Below, in pieces: positions 27,666 through 40,390 of a stretch of 64,000 nucleotides of DNA. The notes below the pieces were generated by a model. It was not told the DNA's origin and did not search any database. It saw nothing but the letters and a program-made list of their open reading frames with translations. This DNA is from Adineta steineri. Taxonomy: Eukaryota > Rotifera > Eurotatoria > Adinetida > Adinetidae. Both the position numbers and the translations under genes were made by a program. Location: contig CAJNOI010000019.1 in NCBI GenBank assembly GCA_905250115.1, forward strand, positions 122,030 to 186,029, in the 5' to 3' direction. Each line of letters starts with the position of its first letter. Positions within the stretch are counted from its first letter, which is position 1.

Positions 27666-28621
27666 ATGAGAATTCATCGTCGCGATCGTAATTATTGGAA
27701 ATCAATATTAGGCATTTTAGAAATGCTAACGATGGTAAAAATTAATTTAATTTTTTTACTGTAAAACATACAACTTTTTAAAAATATTTGTTTTTATTGA
27801 TATGTCTTTTGGGTGGTATGATATGTGCATTAATCTCATCTACTGGTTGGGCACAGCAAGCTGATTGGATTTCACAACTTTGTCAAGGATATGCACCAAA
27901 TGAAAATATAACAACATCAATTAACTGTAGTCAAAATTCAACAATAAATTCTTACAGATTACTATCAACAAATACAGTTAAAATAGCAGCAATATCTAGT
28001 TGTATTCTTTGTCTTGTTATTATACTAATTATTTATTTAATTCATGTATTTACTGGATTACGTAAACGAAGAAAATGGAAAATGATTACTAGAATAGTAT
28101 GTATAATGTAAATAATTTATAGATTATGTTTACAAAGAAATTGACTTAACTATGAAACAAAGCAAAATTGAAATTTTAGTAGGAAGACTGTAGATACGGA
28201 TCAACTTGGTATTTTTCTGAATCTCCCAGAGTTTTATTCATAGTTAATAGTAATAATGAATATTTCTTCTTTTATCTAGATTGCCATTATTTTCATCGTT
28301 TTATGTCTTCTTATATTTGCTATATCCATAGCTGCAGTTTACTGGGAATTAAAATTAATAACAATATTTGGTATACAATATACATCTAATGCTTATCAAT
28401 TAACACCAAATGGTTACTGTAAAGCACAAACAGGTTTAGCTGGTGCAACTGCCGTAAATATTTCTTCTTTAAATCTCTTTTACTCACTAATTATCATGTA
28501 GGGATTTGGTATTTTATCTGGATCGTTTTTACTGATTGATATTATATGTCGTTTATTAACTATTGGATCATTACGAAAACAAGATCGAAGACGAAAAAAG
28601 CGTATTAGTGTTATATCTTAG
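27666..28621 (+). CDS. four-transmembrane protein, claudin/PMP22-like topology
   Basis: Four exons, 27666-27734, 27791-28096, 28280-28453 and 28502-28621, give 222 residues. TM1 lies around LLICLLGGMICALISSTGW, followed by an extracellular loop with two cysteines and three N-glycosylation sequons (NIT, NCS, NST). TM2 to TM4 follow (SSCILCLVIILIIYLI, IAIIFIVLCLLIFAISI and GFGILSGSFLLIDIIC), with a basic C-terminal tail (RKQDRRRKKR). The topology and small size fit a claudin-superfamily tetraspan, but the W-GLW-C-C signature is not clear, so the family is tentative. The first intron (27735-27790) has a normal GT donor and length but ends in TTG; there is no AG anywhere in it. Either a splice acceptor was lost or one base is missing from the sequence. 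Confidence 0.65.
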
Positions 28622-28739
28622 ATAAATTTAATATTATTATTATCATCATCATTATTTCACTTTTTTTTTTCATATACATTTATAGAAGAAAAAGAAAAGT
28701 CTATAAATTGTTCATGAAATAAATCTTTTTTTAAATTTC

Positions 28740-31306
28740 TTAAGCTGTTGATTTTGGAAATTTCCAACGGAAAATACTTCCATCAGCACTGACAGATATA
28801 ATATGTTGAGTATTTGGACATATTTTAACTTTTTTCACTTCACTTCCATGACCAATACCAACACTTATGACGTCACCTTCATTATAACGCCATAACTAAA
28901 TCATAGAAAATAATTTTTTCTCTTTTTTTTCGAAAACAAAACAAAAAAAAGTTTTTCTTACTTTTACTAATTTATCAGCACTAACTGTAACAAAATAATT
29001 ACCACCATTATCAATATCAAGTCCATTAATTGTTCCACTTTTTGATGCTTCAAGTTCTCGTATTTGTGCACCATTTGTTGATTCCCAATAGCCGATTTTT
29101 CTATCAGTACCACCTGTTATAATATGAAATTCTTCAGGATGATAAGCAACACATTGAAAAAGTGTATTTTCAAATAAAACTTGATTACGTACAAAACGTC
29201 TTAAATAAATAAATAAAAGAAATTTCTACATTTCAATAAATTAATATCATTCTTACTTTAAATTCCAAATAATACAAGTACCATCAAGTGATGCAGTAAC
29301 GCATTCTGTATCAGATTTATTAATACGAATTGAAACAACAGCATTTTTATGTTCTTTCATTGTTGCAATAAGTTCTTGTGAGTTTGCATTAATTTGCCAA
29401 ACTCGAATCATTCCTTCACCACCACCACTAACTATACGACGACAATCATTTGTTACAGCAACGGCTGTTACACCTCGATGATGTGCATCATTAATTGTAA
29501 ACATTTCACGACCTGTTTCAGGATAAAAAGCACGTATGCGACCATCATCCCAACCACTAAACAAAATTATTATTTGTTTTTGAAAAATAATTAAATATTT
29601 CTTTCTTTTTACCTAACAATCATTTTTCCATCGCGAGTAAAGCAAAGTGAATTGCAAGTTTTATTTGCTTGTGTTATACGTAATAATTCATTACCAGTTG
29701 GTGCATGCCATATACTAGAATTTACAAAAAAATTAGTTCATTATTTACATATTTACTGTTTTGAGTCTACCGAATATCTTGATAACTGCATGTACCAAAT
29801 AATTCTGAAGTTCCGCTATTAAAAGTAAAAAAATAATTGATGAATATTTTGTTTTATCAAACTTACAATGGAAAGGCAACATCATTTATAGGAGAATTGT
29901 GACATGTATTAATTAATTCCATTTTCCAGTCAGCATAATTTATCTTGTAAATATGTGATCGATCGGTACCGATAAAAATCTATTCGGAAATAAAAATTAA
30001 GGATATTATATTGAGATTAATAAGCACTGTTTTAAGTTATTCAAATGTATCGACTGTAGTTATTACTTCTCAAGAAATATTTTTCCTATAGTATTATAAA
30101 TAGTTCATACCATATGACCTTCTCCTCTTAATGCCAATGATGTAATTTCTCCCATACATTGTAATGATCTATAAAAAACAATATAGATTTACAATTAAAT
30201 TAGGATAGTGTTATACTTTAATGATTTAAATGTTTCTTTTTCGGTTATATGAACTTTTCCTTCACCTGTACCAATTAAAACATCACCATTTACTAATGCT
30301 TTCATTGCTGTAATACCCATTGAATATTTTTTCTTTTCAGGTCCCATGGTTTTAAATTGAGTAGCCGGAATATAAATCATTAGAATATCACCTGTTGTTG
30401 TTCCACAATAAAGATGTTGACCATCAAGTGATACCTTTTCGTATCACAACAATAATAAGAAACTTTCAAAATTTAATTTTTTCATATACTTACAGTCATA
30501 CATTTAACAATTCGTTTAATAGTACCTGTATTAATATCAGTTGCTCGAATTTTTCGATTAGCTACATCTAATTGCCAGAAACGAAGTGTACCACTAAATT
30601 TAATTTTATAGAAAAATAAAGATATTCAATCTTGTCTTACTTTCCGGCACTATAAAATTGATATTCATCTTCTTTTGATGCAGCTATGCAATAAGTAATA
30701 CCAGCACTTTTATGTTGCGCTGGACTGCCACATACTGGTTCTTTTGTTTCAATATTCCAAACAACAATCGAACCATCATCTTGTCCACCCAATGAAATAA
30801 GATAACGATCTGATGTTGTAAAGACTAAATCTTCAATTTTCACTTTATGTAAAACAAGACGAGCATATGGATCACGAGTAGCATAATCCCAAATAATAAT
30901 ATCAGCCTAAATATATATATATATATTTTTTAGAACAAAATGACTAAATTATATATATTTTACTTTGAAACCCATAAATGTTACTTGACCTGATGCAATA
31001 TATTTTCCATTATTTGAAATAGCTACACAAGATATATTATTATTATGTCCAAGAAGAAATTCTTGTTGTCGTGTTTGTAAATTTTCAATAACTAAATTAC
31101 ATCCTAATGGATAAACCATATGAACACGATCAGGATGTAATTTAAGACCATGAGGAACTTTTCCTAAATTAATTATGTATACGAGATTTTATATTGATAA
31201 GAATATTTTTAAATATTAAATATTAACCTTCGAATCCAATAGTTGATTCAAGTTCAAGTCTTTGTAATGTATCAAGTCGTTCCGGTTGATTATTAGTGGT
31301 TGTCAT
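28740..31306 (-). CDS. CFAP52: cilia- and flagella-associated protein 52 (WD40 repeats)
   Basis: Twelve exons, 31306-31228, 31163-30964, 30906-30641, 30593-30494, 30434-30217, 30168-30111, 29979-29867, 29815-29771, 29714-29613, 29556-29257, 29199-28962 and 28895-28740, give 624 residues, essentially the length of human CFAP52/WDR16 (about 620). The protein consists of WD40 repeats forming two beta-propellers. Family-specific segments include YIASGQVTFMGFK near residue 85, SLGGQDDGSIVVWNI, VSGGGEGMIRVWQI, CVTASLDGTCIIWNL and the terminal VSADGSIFRWKFP. By family knowledge it is an axonemal microtubule-inner or doublet protein needed for ciliary motility. Eleven introns, 44-180 bp, are all GT-AG with consistent phase. 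It converges with the tetraspan gene, 118 bp apart. Confidence 0.95.
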
Positions 31307-32263
31307 TGTAAACGATTGTTTAGTTTTTTTGCTGACAAGAAAGAAGAGTAAAAAATACTAACACAATGTTTCTTTTAAAGTGTAATTTATCGAAATGTTG
31401 ACATCCATTCTTTATGTAATGTTGCTTAGCAATGACCAAGATTATTATAGGACTTAATTAAAAATATATAAGAAAAAGAAAGAAATACGAAATAAAGAAA
31501 ATAGAATTTTATAAATATTTATTTATTTAATATTTTAAAATTTCATTTTTTTTGAACTAGTGACCTCTGTTAAACATTTGAGCTCTCAGCAGGTTTATAC
31601 GACTCTTTCTCTTTTAACAATTTCAAGTATTTTATATGATTCTAATCAATCCTATTGAAAAAAGAATCTATAAACATATATAACAGTCTGATACATAGAT
31701 CTATCATCATCATTTTCATTGCATACACAACAAAAGATGTTGATCGAAATGTGATGCATTGAATCGATAACTAATACGTAGAAGAAATAAAATTTTAAGA
31801 TCAGAATTAATATGAGTAATAGAATTCGATGATGATCAAACTGTATCATGTATAATAGAAAGCAAATAATTGAATTATATCTTTATTCGAAGTATTAGTT
31901 TTCTGTATCGATATGTTAATTTCTTAATTAAATGAGATATTCATTCATCTATACACACGATTGATCTATTAAACTGATTTCAAGATTATTGTCTATAATG
32001 ATCAATATATAATAGAATAAACGATCTATACTGCCATCTGGTTATACTGATATTCTATTTGATTATCAAAAAGCTATCAATAAAGAAAATATTTCCATCT
32101 TATTATTGACATATGTGCTGAAAGTAAAAAAATAAGAGCTTCCTAACACAATATTATGACTGGGAAAATAAAGATATGACTCGTGATTGAGAGTCTCAAC
32201 GAGAAAGGAATATATGAAGTCCGTTTTCATTTAAAATAACTTATTTTTTTCGAGATAAAAAAA
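31307..32263. other. 957 bp divergent intergenic region
   Basis: Spacer between CFAP52 (-) and ATG101 (+), presumably holding both promoters. AT-rich; no gene, RNA or repeat recognised. Confidence 0.45.
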
Positions 32264-33278
32264 ATGAATGCACGTTCTCAAACATTTGAATTTGCTATTG
32301 AAGGTCGACAAATAGCAGAAGTTATTTCTTGTATGTTTATTATTTTTTATTTTTCAAAACAAATTTTTCTCATTTCATCATAGGTATGTTTCATACAATT
32401 CTCTTTCATCGTTGTGTTGGAAAGGTTAGAATCAAAAAACAAAAATCTTTTTCCTTTTTTATAAAAAATTATATTTTAGTATAATACAAAAGGTTCAGAT
32501 AATTATTCAGTTGGCACCTTGGGTTATACCGACATTGATTGCGATTATACTGATTTCACATATGTAATACAAAAATTTGATTTTTATAAGATAAATTTTA
32601 TTATTATTATTCATAAGATTGTTACGACTAGTCAAGAACTTCAACAAACAATATCGGATAAAATTAATCAATTTCAAGATAAACTTCGTTTATCTGGATT
32701 GAATAGTAGTGGTCAAGTAAAGAAGAAAAAAACAAAAGATTGTAGAAATTTGTTTATATGATTTTAGATTACACTCGAATTTTATCAAAAGAAAAAATCG
32801 GGATGGATGTTTAAACCTGAAGAAATTCCGTGGGAAATTTGGACAATTAAAATTGAACAAATGCAATTGTCAAGCGAAAATGGTATTAAATTTGTATACC
32901 AAATCGAATTTTATTTCATTATTTATTTAGAACGACAATTTATGCGTGAAAAACTGTCAGATGTATTAGCTGAAAGAGTTTTTCAAATAACAGAAATTAT
33001 GTAATAGAAAATATCAAAAATTATTCTTTCTAATTTATTAATTTTCTTTTTTTTAAGAAACAAACCGGATTATGTACCAAAACCACCTCATTTATCTGAA
33101 CTTGATTTAGTATTTGATACGTCTTACACGGATATTCAACCATATTTATTCAAAGTAAAATATTGAATTTTTGAAAAAAACATTTATGTGCGTTTTGTAG
33201 ATTAATTTTAGTGATACACCGACAATTGCGAATCATGTAAGAACAATACTCAAAGAAGCATTCAATACATCGCTTTAA
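32264..33278 (+). CDS. ATG101: autophagy-related protein 101
   Basis: Eight exons, 32264-32330, 32384-32424, 32480-32563, 32618-32716, 32768-32882, 32931-33000, 33058-33154 and 33201-33278, give 216 residues, against 218 in human ATG101. Matching segments are the N-terminal EGRQIAEV, TDIDCDYTDFTYV (human QDVDCDFIDFTYV), LEFYQKKKSGWMF, IPWEIWTIK, FDTSYTDIQPYLFK and the last exon. The WF finger (W and F in GWMF), which recruits downstream autophagy factors, is kept. ATG101 is a HORMA-fold subunit that stabilises ATG13 in the ULK1 initiation complex. Introns are 47-59 bp, all GT-AG. High confidence. Confidence 0.94.
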
Positions 33279-34205
33279 ATTGAAAATAATAATTGGAATT
33301 ATACATATCTCTTATTGTTTCTGTATATATTATTCGAACTTTCGTTTCATTGTATTTTTAAGAAAATGTTGTTTTTTTTGTTTGAAGATTGAATTGAAAA
33401 TATTGATAGTAATCAGAATTTGTGTGAATTACAATTCAGTATGTACAAAGAAAATAAATATAAATATCAATCATTGAATAGTTTATTTTTCAAAATAATA
33501 ATCAATTATGAACAAAATACATCTTGAATGTAAAACTAATATTGCTAAATAATTCTCAATACATTATATTCATTAACATTTATACCGTTATTTCAAATCT
33601 ATCACTTACTTGTCTGGCCGCGGGGTCAAAAAAACATCGAAAATCGATTTTCTACAAAAGACATTTTTTGAGGTATTTCAATGCAGAAACTTCGAATCTG
33701 AGGTCTGTTAGGTGACCATGGTGAGGGAGAAAGGTCAAAAAAACATCGAAGATCGATTTTTCACGGTTTTCAATTATTTTTTCAGTAAATGCGAAGAGGA
33801 TACATTTCTACGAGAAAGAGCTAAGCGAGTCCTGGAACGAGCGTTACTTGTTTAATAAGGTTATTTTTTCTACACTTATCTCAATGCATAGAAGTTGCCA
33901 TTTTCTATCCTATGATTTCGTAGTCGAGTGAAATATGAATACCATCTAATTCTTATATAAATCAAAATTTTCCTGTCGCTTAAAATCTATCCAGCTGATG
34001 ATATTTCTATTCGAATCAAATCAATCGTTTCATCATTATAAATTTATATTGTATTAAATTATTATTCTTTAGTTGTACATATATGAAAAGTTTCGAATAT
34101 ATTTGACATAAACAAAATACAAAGGAAACAAAAAAAAGCAAACTGGAATATTCGGTTGAATTAGAAAAAGAAAAGTAAATTTTCAACAAATATTTTGTTG
34201 AATTT
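33279..34205. other. 927 bp convergent spacer with a short tandem duplication
   Basis: Between ATG101 (+) and the Gss-like gene (-). It contains two copies of GGTCAAAAAAACATCGAA followed by ATCGATTTT, at 33624-33652 and 33733-33761, 109 bp apart. The flanking DNA (33610-33860) is more G+C-rich than its surroundings, suggesting an inserted, decayed element. No gene is recognised. Confidence 0.5.
33624..33761 (+). repeat. pair of ~29 bp direct repeats, 109 bp apart
   Basis: Each copy runs GGTCAAAAAAACATCGAA, then one variable base, then ATCGATTTT; the two differ by about one base over this core. The unit AAAATCGATTTT is itself nearly palindromic. Family unknown. Confidence 0.6.
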
Positions 34206-36065
34206 TTATTTCCATGCTATACAACATGCTGTCACTGGACTGTCAGCATCTGTAATTAATCTTTTATCTTCACGTATACCAAATCCAGCAAATAATCCAT
34301 GAATAATCCAACTACCAAATATAGCATAATAATCATCATGTTTAGGTAAGGAAAATATTTTTTGATAAATACAATTTCTATCCGTAAATTTTCCTTGTGT
34401 TTCATCAAGAACAGACTCTCCATTAGTATCATATAATGTAACATTATGTCCGCAACGACCAACAATTGGTTTTTTAACATAACCACTTCGTTTTAAATCA
34501 TCTGTTAATGTCCATTCACTACATAATAAATTTGGATGATTAGGAAACATTGACCATAAAACAGGTAATATTGCTTTATTACTTGGTATTACTTTCCATA
34601 ATGGTTCAATAATATGTATATCATCATTTAATAAAATTTCACATAAACGTGGATGTTCACCATTGATTTTTTGATTTAATTTTCCCGTTTTTTCTGCATC
34701 TGCATAATCACTAAAAACACTTTCCCACATCCAAGTTTTCCATATTAATTCAACTTGATTACCATCACTATCAACTATTTTCGAATCTTTCCAATATAAA
34801 TCATCATATAAAATACATAATTTTGAATCAATATTAGCTTGTTTTAAAACTTCTTGCATGTATAATGATGTTAATATTTCATCTTGATCATTATCAATTA
34901 ATAAATGAATACGTTTGATATTTAATTTTGTACAAATTTGTTTCCAATTTTTTACTAATAAACGATTTATTTGAAATCCTGACATATGTGGATGTTCAAG
35001 TTTAACAGCTTGTCCCCATTTTTCTTGTATAACTGCTATTTCAAATAATGCTGATGCACTATCAGCATTATATTCAAATACTTTTAATTCTTTACCATCA
35101 AATGCTAAATCAAAACGTCCAGTCATTATAAAATCTTTTTCATTTGACCATGATCGACGAATTTTTGACCAAAATATTTCTGGAATACAAAAATGTTTCA
35201 ATACATCATCATTTTCAAGGACATAATTTGTTGCATCAAGAAACATTTGATGTAATTCATTTGATGTACTACCTATAGATAATGCTAAAGCTTGATCAAC
35301 TTTATAATATGGTAATGTATCCGTGTCAGCTCGTATTAAATTTGGTCCGTATAATGACATAAAATATTTTTCTGCTGGATTATTTTCATCTAACCAATGT
35401 TCATATGAATGAAAAGCTTTATCTGTTTTCGATAAACGTTTTAATGTACCAAATGGTTTAGCTGCTTGATATTCTTTTAATATTAAATCAAGTTTTGTTT
35501 CATCTAATGGTTGTAATTCATTATTATCATCAATTTCTATCCAACCACATATATTGTCTTCATCTTGAATATAATAACAATCATCTTTAATAACTAAAGG
35601 AATTTCACGTGCATAATCATCTGACCAACTATGATAGATATAATTTTGTTCAGCTATACGAATAAAATCAGGTACAATATCGCATATTATAGCAACATGA
35701 CCAAATGGTAATTCATCAGCACGTGGATAAATTAATATTGAATTGCGTGTAGGTTTATGTGGTGAACCATTTGCATAAAATTTCAATGGAAATTTTTTCC
35801 CATCAGTAACACATTCAACATATTTTAAATCATTCCACATATCAGCAGCACATGGTATTGGTGGAAATATACAACTTTTACGCATTAATAACCACCGACG
35901 AGCAAATTCAACACATTGCCATTTAAAACCCATAAATATTCCATGTAAATAATGATGTTCAACGGAAAAAAAATCATCATCACCATTAGAATATGCATGA
36001 ACATTTGTCGAAGCTATTCCTTGAACTGTATTAAACGGTACTAATCCATTTTGACTTTGTAACAT
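34206..36065 (-). CDS. gss: bifunctional glutathionylspermidine synthetase/amidase
   Basis: A single uninterrupted 619-codon frame, the same length as E. coli Gss, in a region where other genes have an intron every 100-300 bp. The N-terminal CHAP amidase has the nucleophile in KWQCVEFARRW (C51) and the partner His in FGHVAII (H123), followed by RIAEQN. The C-terminal ATP-grasp-type synthetase has MTGRFDLAF, VFEYNADSASALFE, WKTWMWE, PLWKVIPSNKAILP and KKPIVGRCG. The enzyme links glutathione to spermidine using ATP and also cleaves the product. Related kinetoplastid trypanothione synthetase is the alternative; substrate range cannot be decided here. Animals normally lack this family, and intronlessness suggests horizontal acquisition from bacteria or protists. 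Codon use looks like the neighbours, so the gene appears ameliorated. Confidence 0.93.
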   Translation of the reverse strand: MLQSQNGLVPFNTVQGIASTNVHAYSNGDDDFFSVEHHYLHGIFMGFKWQCVEFARRWLLMRKSCIFPPIPCAADMWNDLKYVECVTDGKKFPLKFYANGSPHKPTRNSILIYPRADELPFGHVAIICDIVPDFIRIAEQNYIYHSWSDDYAREIPLVIKDDCYYIQDEDNICGWIEIDDNNELQPLDETKLDLILKEYQAAKPFGTLKRLSKTDKAFHSYEHWLDENNPAEKYFMSLYGPNLIRADTDTLPYYKVDQALALSIGSTSNELHQMFLDATNYVLENDDVLKHFCIPEIFWSKIRRSWSNEKDFIMTGRFDLAFDGKELKVFEYNADSASALFEIAVIQEKWGQAVKLEHPHMSGFQINRLLVKNWKQICTKLNIKRIHLLIDNDQDEILTSLYMQEVLKQANIDSKLCILYDDLYWKDSKIVDSDGNQVELIWKTWMWESVFSDYADAEKTGKLNQKINGEHPRLCEILLNDDIHIIEPLWKVIPSNKAILPVLWSMFPNHPNLLCSEWTLTDDLKRSGYVKKPIVGRCGHNVTLYDTNGESVLDETQGKFTDRNCIYQKIFSLPKHDDYYAIFGSWIIHGLFAGFGIREDKRLITDADSPVTACCIAWK

Positions 36066-37825
36066 GATAGATTCTATATAAAGAAAAGAATGATGTATGT
36101 GAATGTTTTTTTTTCTTCATCTATACATATATATTGTCTTTCACATTTCTTATCGACAAAAATAAACAGAATGAAAGGAATTGAGGAGGTGTGAATCAAA
36201 ATCATATTCATATTAGTCAAAATTCGCTTACAAACTTATTTTTCCTTTCGATAAAATAAAAGTTCTTCTATAATAAACTAATATATTATTTTATTCTCTA
36301 TTTATATCTATGCTGTTAAACGTTTACTTGTCGATTTAATTAAAAAAATCAAGCACGCGTAATTTATATGACTTTGTTTTCTTCTCTGCTGTTACAAAGT
36401 CAATAAGATGGAGTAAAAGAACGTCAATAACATTTTCCGTCGTACTTGTAACCAGAGATTGACTATATGGGCAGACGATTAATGCTTACATCTTTTCACT
36501 CAATACGTCACGTAAAAACGACATCTTAATAGTGCATTTTATTTTACATATTCTATAGAATACAAAAATGAAAATATTTAAAAAATAATTCTACGTACAT
36601 TTTTATACTGTAAAATCTAATCCAAATAATTTAAATTTCGTAAATATATGAGAAATAATTGTAATTACGGTTTTGCCCACACACAATGTATTGGTTTTTG
36701 TATTTTTATAATTCAAAAAAAATTTGAGGTATTCTCTTTATATAGATAAGAACGATAGACAAAATACGTCTTAATCAGAATGACGACGCAAAAAATTATT
36801 GTTTGGAAAGAATACTATGTGTCTCACGGCATCTAGTATTCACATGGCTGCTGCTATGCAACTCCATCGCTTCTTTTTTTGTGTTCTTGTTTTTCTTTCT
36901 TTTTCTCGATGTAAAAAAAAACGTCTACCAGCATGACAAAGCAAAACTAGTTCCGTTATTCTGAGAATGAGTAATTGCATATTCACACTGGTAATTCTTT
37001 TGACCTTCGTTGGCTTAAAGGACATCTACCTTATTAAAAATATTTTTATCTCAATAACATGTGAAATATTAAGAAGAAGACATAGACATTAAAAAGAAGC
37101 AAATGACTGCTAGATAGAAGTAGAAAAATTAGCAAAACATAACTCAAGTGAACAATAATCAATCTAAGAAGAATTATTCATACAGAAGAGATTTAACGAA
37201 TCTTCTATAATATTTATAATAAAAATCATTATTTCTTATAGACAAATACAAGTCTCTATAGACAAGATAGTACTTGTCTATATTGAGAGTGTAGTCATTA
37301 GGAATAAAAATAGTAGCTTCACTACTATCGGCAGCGTCACATCATTTTTATATAATTAAATAGAGTATTTTCAAAGCATGAAAACTGTTTTATCATTATG
37401 TCAAGACTAAGAATAATACTTTTCAACTTTCAGAAAAATTAAAAATAAAATCATGAAAAACTTGTGTGTCTATATTTGTTTCCTATAAAAGAATAATACT
37501 GAATACAAGTTCGAGATAAATATAGTAACTATATCCTTCCTGACTTACTTTCATTAATTAGAAATTTTCAGTTGTTTTTCCAGTAACTAAATATTTGATA
37601 TTTTTTTCCGATAGGAAAATTTTTATTATCAATATTTTCCTATGTTCTCAGTCTTACAATCATTTTCATCTTATACTATTAATCTATAGATTTTGTAAGA
37701 ATTGTATTTTTATCAAATTCAGACAATACTACAATAGAATATTTACAATCTATTCTACGTAGTTATTAATTTCATCATGCAGATTTTATTTTAACATATA
37801 ATTTTTATGCGAAACAAAACAAAAT
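36066..37825. other. 1.76 kb intergenic region
   Basis: Between the 3' end of alanine aminotransferase and the start of the Gss-like gene, both on the minus strand. No coding exon, RNA gene or element recognised. It must contain the promoter of the Gss-like gene. Confidence 0.45.
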
Positions 37826-39699
37826 CTACTTCCATTCATTTAAAAATTCTATATGAAATGCTCGAAATTTTTCAACCATATCTTTCATTTGATCAACAGG
37901 TGGTAAAATAGTTGTACGTAAATGATGTGTTCCAGGTCGTTGTTTAAAACCACTACCAGGTACTACACATATACCAGTTTTATCAAGTAATTGAAAACAA
38001 TAAAATGCATCAGGTGCCATTTGTTTTGATTTAGCATGTTCAATTGCTTTCTCAGGTATTTCAATACGTGGAAAAGCATACATTGCACTAAAAGAAGATC
38101 TATGTCTTTTTGTCATATTATAATTTTCACTAACCCCATAACAGGATTACATTTGACACCTTCAATTGAATTAAATAATTTACTAACAAGATCAGCTTTA
38201 TGTTTTAATTGATTAACAACTTCTGTACGTTCTTTATTGTATAATTCATAGGATTGTTCACCAGGTTTTGGTGGATTTATAATGGCTCCCATGACAGATT
38301 GACCCCATGCTGTTGAACATAAACATGCAGATATTAATTTATTAACTTGCATTCGGACATCATTATCAATATTAATTAATTCATAATAACCACCTCGAGA
38401 ACCGCATCTGCCAAAATTCAATTAGTTTGATTCTTTTTGCTTTACGAAACTTACTCGCCATGCCAACCTTTTGATGCTGAATGAAATGAAGCTAAACAAA
38501 AAAAACAGAAAAGAAGTATTTATGCATATTTATATTTATATAATTATCTACCCATTTCCATATTTTTATAAGGTGGTCCAAGATCCATTAAAACTTTTTT
38601 AAATGAAAAAAATTTTGAATCGGATAAATGAACATTTTCTTGGTAGACTTCATCAGCCAAAATAAATAAGCGATGTTTTTTAGCTAAATTATATGAATTA
38701 AATTCCTTCAAATTGCTTTTCTTTTCTTCTTACCAAAACAAATAATATTTTTAATGTTTTCACGTGAAAGAACTTGACCTAATAAAAACAAAACCAAATA
38801 AAAAAAATATTAAACATATTTCTTACCTGTTGGATTTCCAGGATTAATTATAACAATACCACGTGGTACACAACGATCTTTCGATTCATTTAATGCACGT
38901 TCTAATTCATCTATATCCAATGCCCAGTTATTATCTTCATCAAGATAATATTCAATTTGATAAGCTCCATATTCCGATAAAGTAGCACTATATAATGGAT
39001 ATTGTGGAACAGGTATCATCTAAGGATTAATAAGATAAGGAATGAATTATTTTCTTTTTCGAATTAACTTACAATTCCTGATGGTTTTTTTGCATCATTA
39101 TTCATAAGAAGTTTAAGTACTGTTTTAATTCCATCCGAAGCTCCATTACAAAGATAAATATCACTTGCATTAGCAGGATAACCATCTCGTTCTTGAATAT
39201 AATTTGCAATATCTTCTCTTATTGTCATTATTCCTTGACTTTCTGTATATGCACCAAGACTTTTTCCACCACATGAACATAATAAACGTTCAACTTTTTG
39301 TTTAATATCTGACGGAAAATCTTTTGAGTTCATTATTGGTGGATACGTACAACCAGCAACCAACTATTTCAAAATCTTTATTTATATTATTTAAAAGATA
39401 AAATTACATACTTGACGAATATATGTAACAGGTACTTGATTACCACTAGCATGACAATCTCCAATATTAGCACGTATAACACGATCGAATGGATATTTAT
39501 GATTACCCTTTATAGAACGAAAAAGAAATAAGTGTATTTTCCATAATAATAATAATTATATTCATACTTCTTTTAATTGCTTTTCAATTTCAGCAGCACG
39601 AATTACAATAGGACCTCGAACAGCATATTCAACTTCAATAACTCGAGGATTTAAATTTTCTATTGTAAGACTTCGATCATTTGGAGTTTTCTTAGTCAT
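37826..39699 (-). CDS. GPT: alanine aminotransferase
   Basis: Nine exons, 39699-39568, 39507-39412, 39363-39073, 39019-38827, 38778-38734, 38683-38552, 38491-38455, 38407-38135 and 38087-37826, give 486 residues (human ALT about 496). The enzyme is a PLP-dependent fold-type I aminotransferase interconverting alanine plus 2-oxoglutarate with pyruvate plus glutamate. Seen: [16 protein letters not shown] at the N-terminus, [21 protein letters not shown] for cofactor phosphate, [19 protein letters not shown] with the PLP-contacting Asp and Tyr, and [14 protein letters not shown], whose Lys forms the Schiff base. Near the C-terminus is [14 protein letters not shown], typical of ALT. No mitochondrial presequence is obvious, so cytosolic location is likely. 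Introns are 47-55 bp. Confidence 0.94.
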
Positions 39700-40390
39700 T
39701 GTGGTAGAAAGAAGATGATAGGAAATTTACTAGCGTATAGTAACTCTTGTTGAAATAAAAGAAAGAAAAGGATAACGAAACATGTAGATGTTTATATTTT
39801 ATCATTTTTTTCTTCATTCATATTCTATTTGCGTTCGCTAGGGGAGAAGGAAGACAAAAGAGGAGAATTTCTCTATGCACTATAAGATAAGTGTTAATCA
39901 AATATAAATAATATATATATATGTCCATAGATTACACAGCTGCTAACAAATAGAACCTTACATTCTTTTTTCGTTCAATAATCAAAAAAGAAGTTTTTTT
40001 CTTTGAAGGGATAACTTATCTATGAGACGAATGTCAATATTGAAAAAAAGTAAATTTAATAAAAGAAATTACTAAAAGTATGTAATAACTGTTCATATTA
40101 TTAAAGAAGATTATCATTTCGATTCTTTTTCTGTCATTATTAAAATGATAATCGAGTTTTTCACACTAATATACATACAAGAGAAATTAGTAACACTCAA
40201 ATATCAAATGATCCATCCTCACAAGATGTTACATAATTGATCAGGTCAAAATTGTCGCCATCAATCAATATTGAGTGAAAAAGTATAGAGGTCGTTTCTT
40301 GTTGTATATGAAACCTAATGGTTACTGTTTCCATAGTATCAATAAAAATGCATATCTACTCCAAGTTCTTTGATTAAATATCTGAAATCT
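39700..40390. other. 691 bp divergent intergenic region
   Basis: Promoter spacer between alanine aminotransferase (-) and IQCE (+). AT-rich with an (AT)n run near 39911-39920; nothing else recognised. Confidence 0.45.

Noticed and set aside
27791..27860. Using the first AG after the donor (27855) as the acceptor of the tetraspan gene's first intron
   Set aside because: Phase fits, but it would delete the hydrophobic core of TM1 and has no pyrimidine tract; the 56 bp interval with TTG end fits better.
34256..34486. 76-residue minus-strand frame
   Set aside because: Shadow of the Gss-like gene in another frame.
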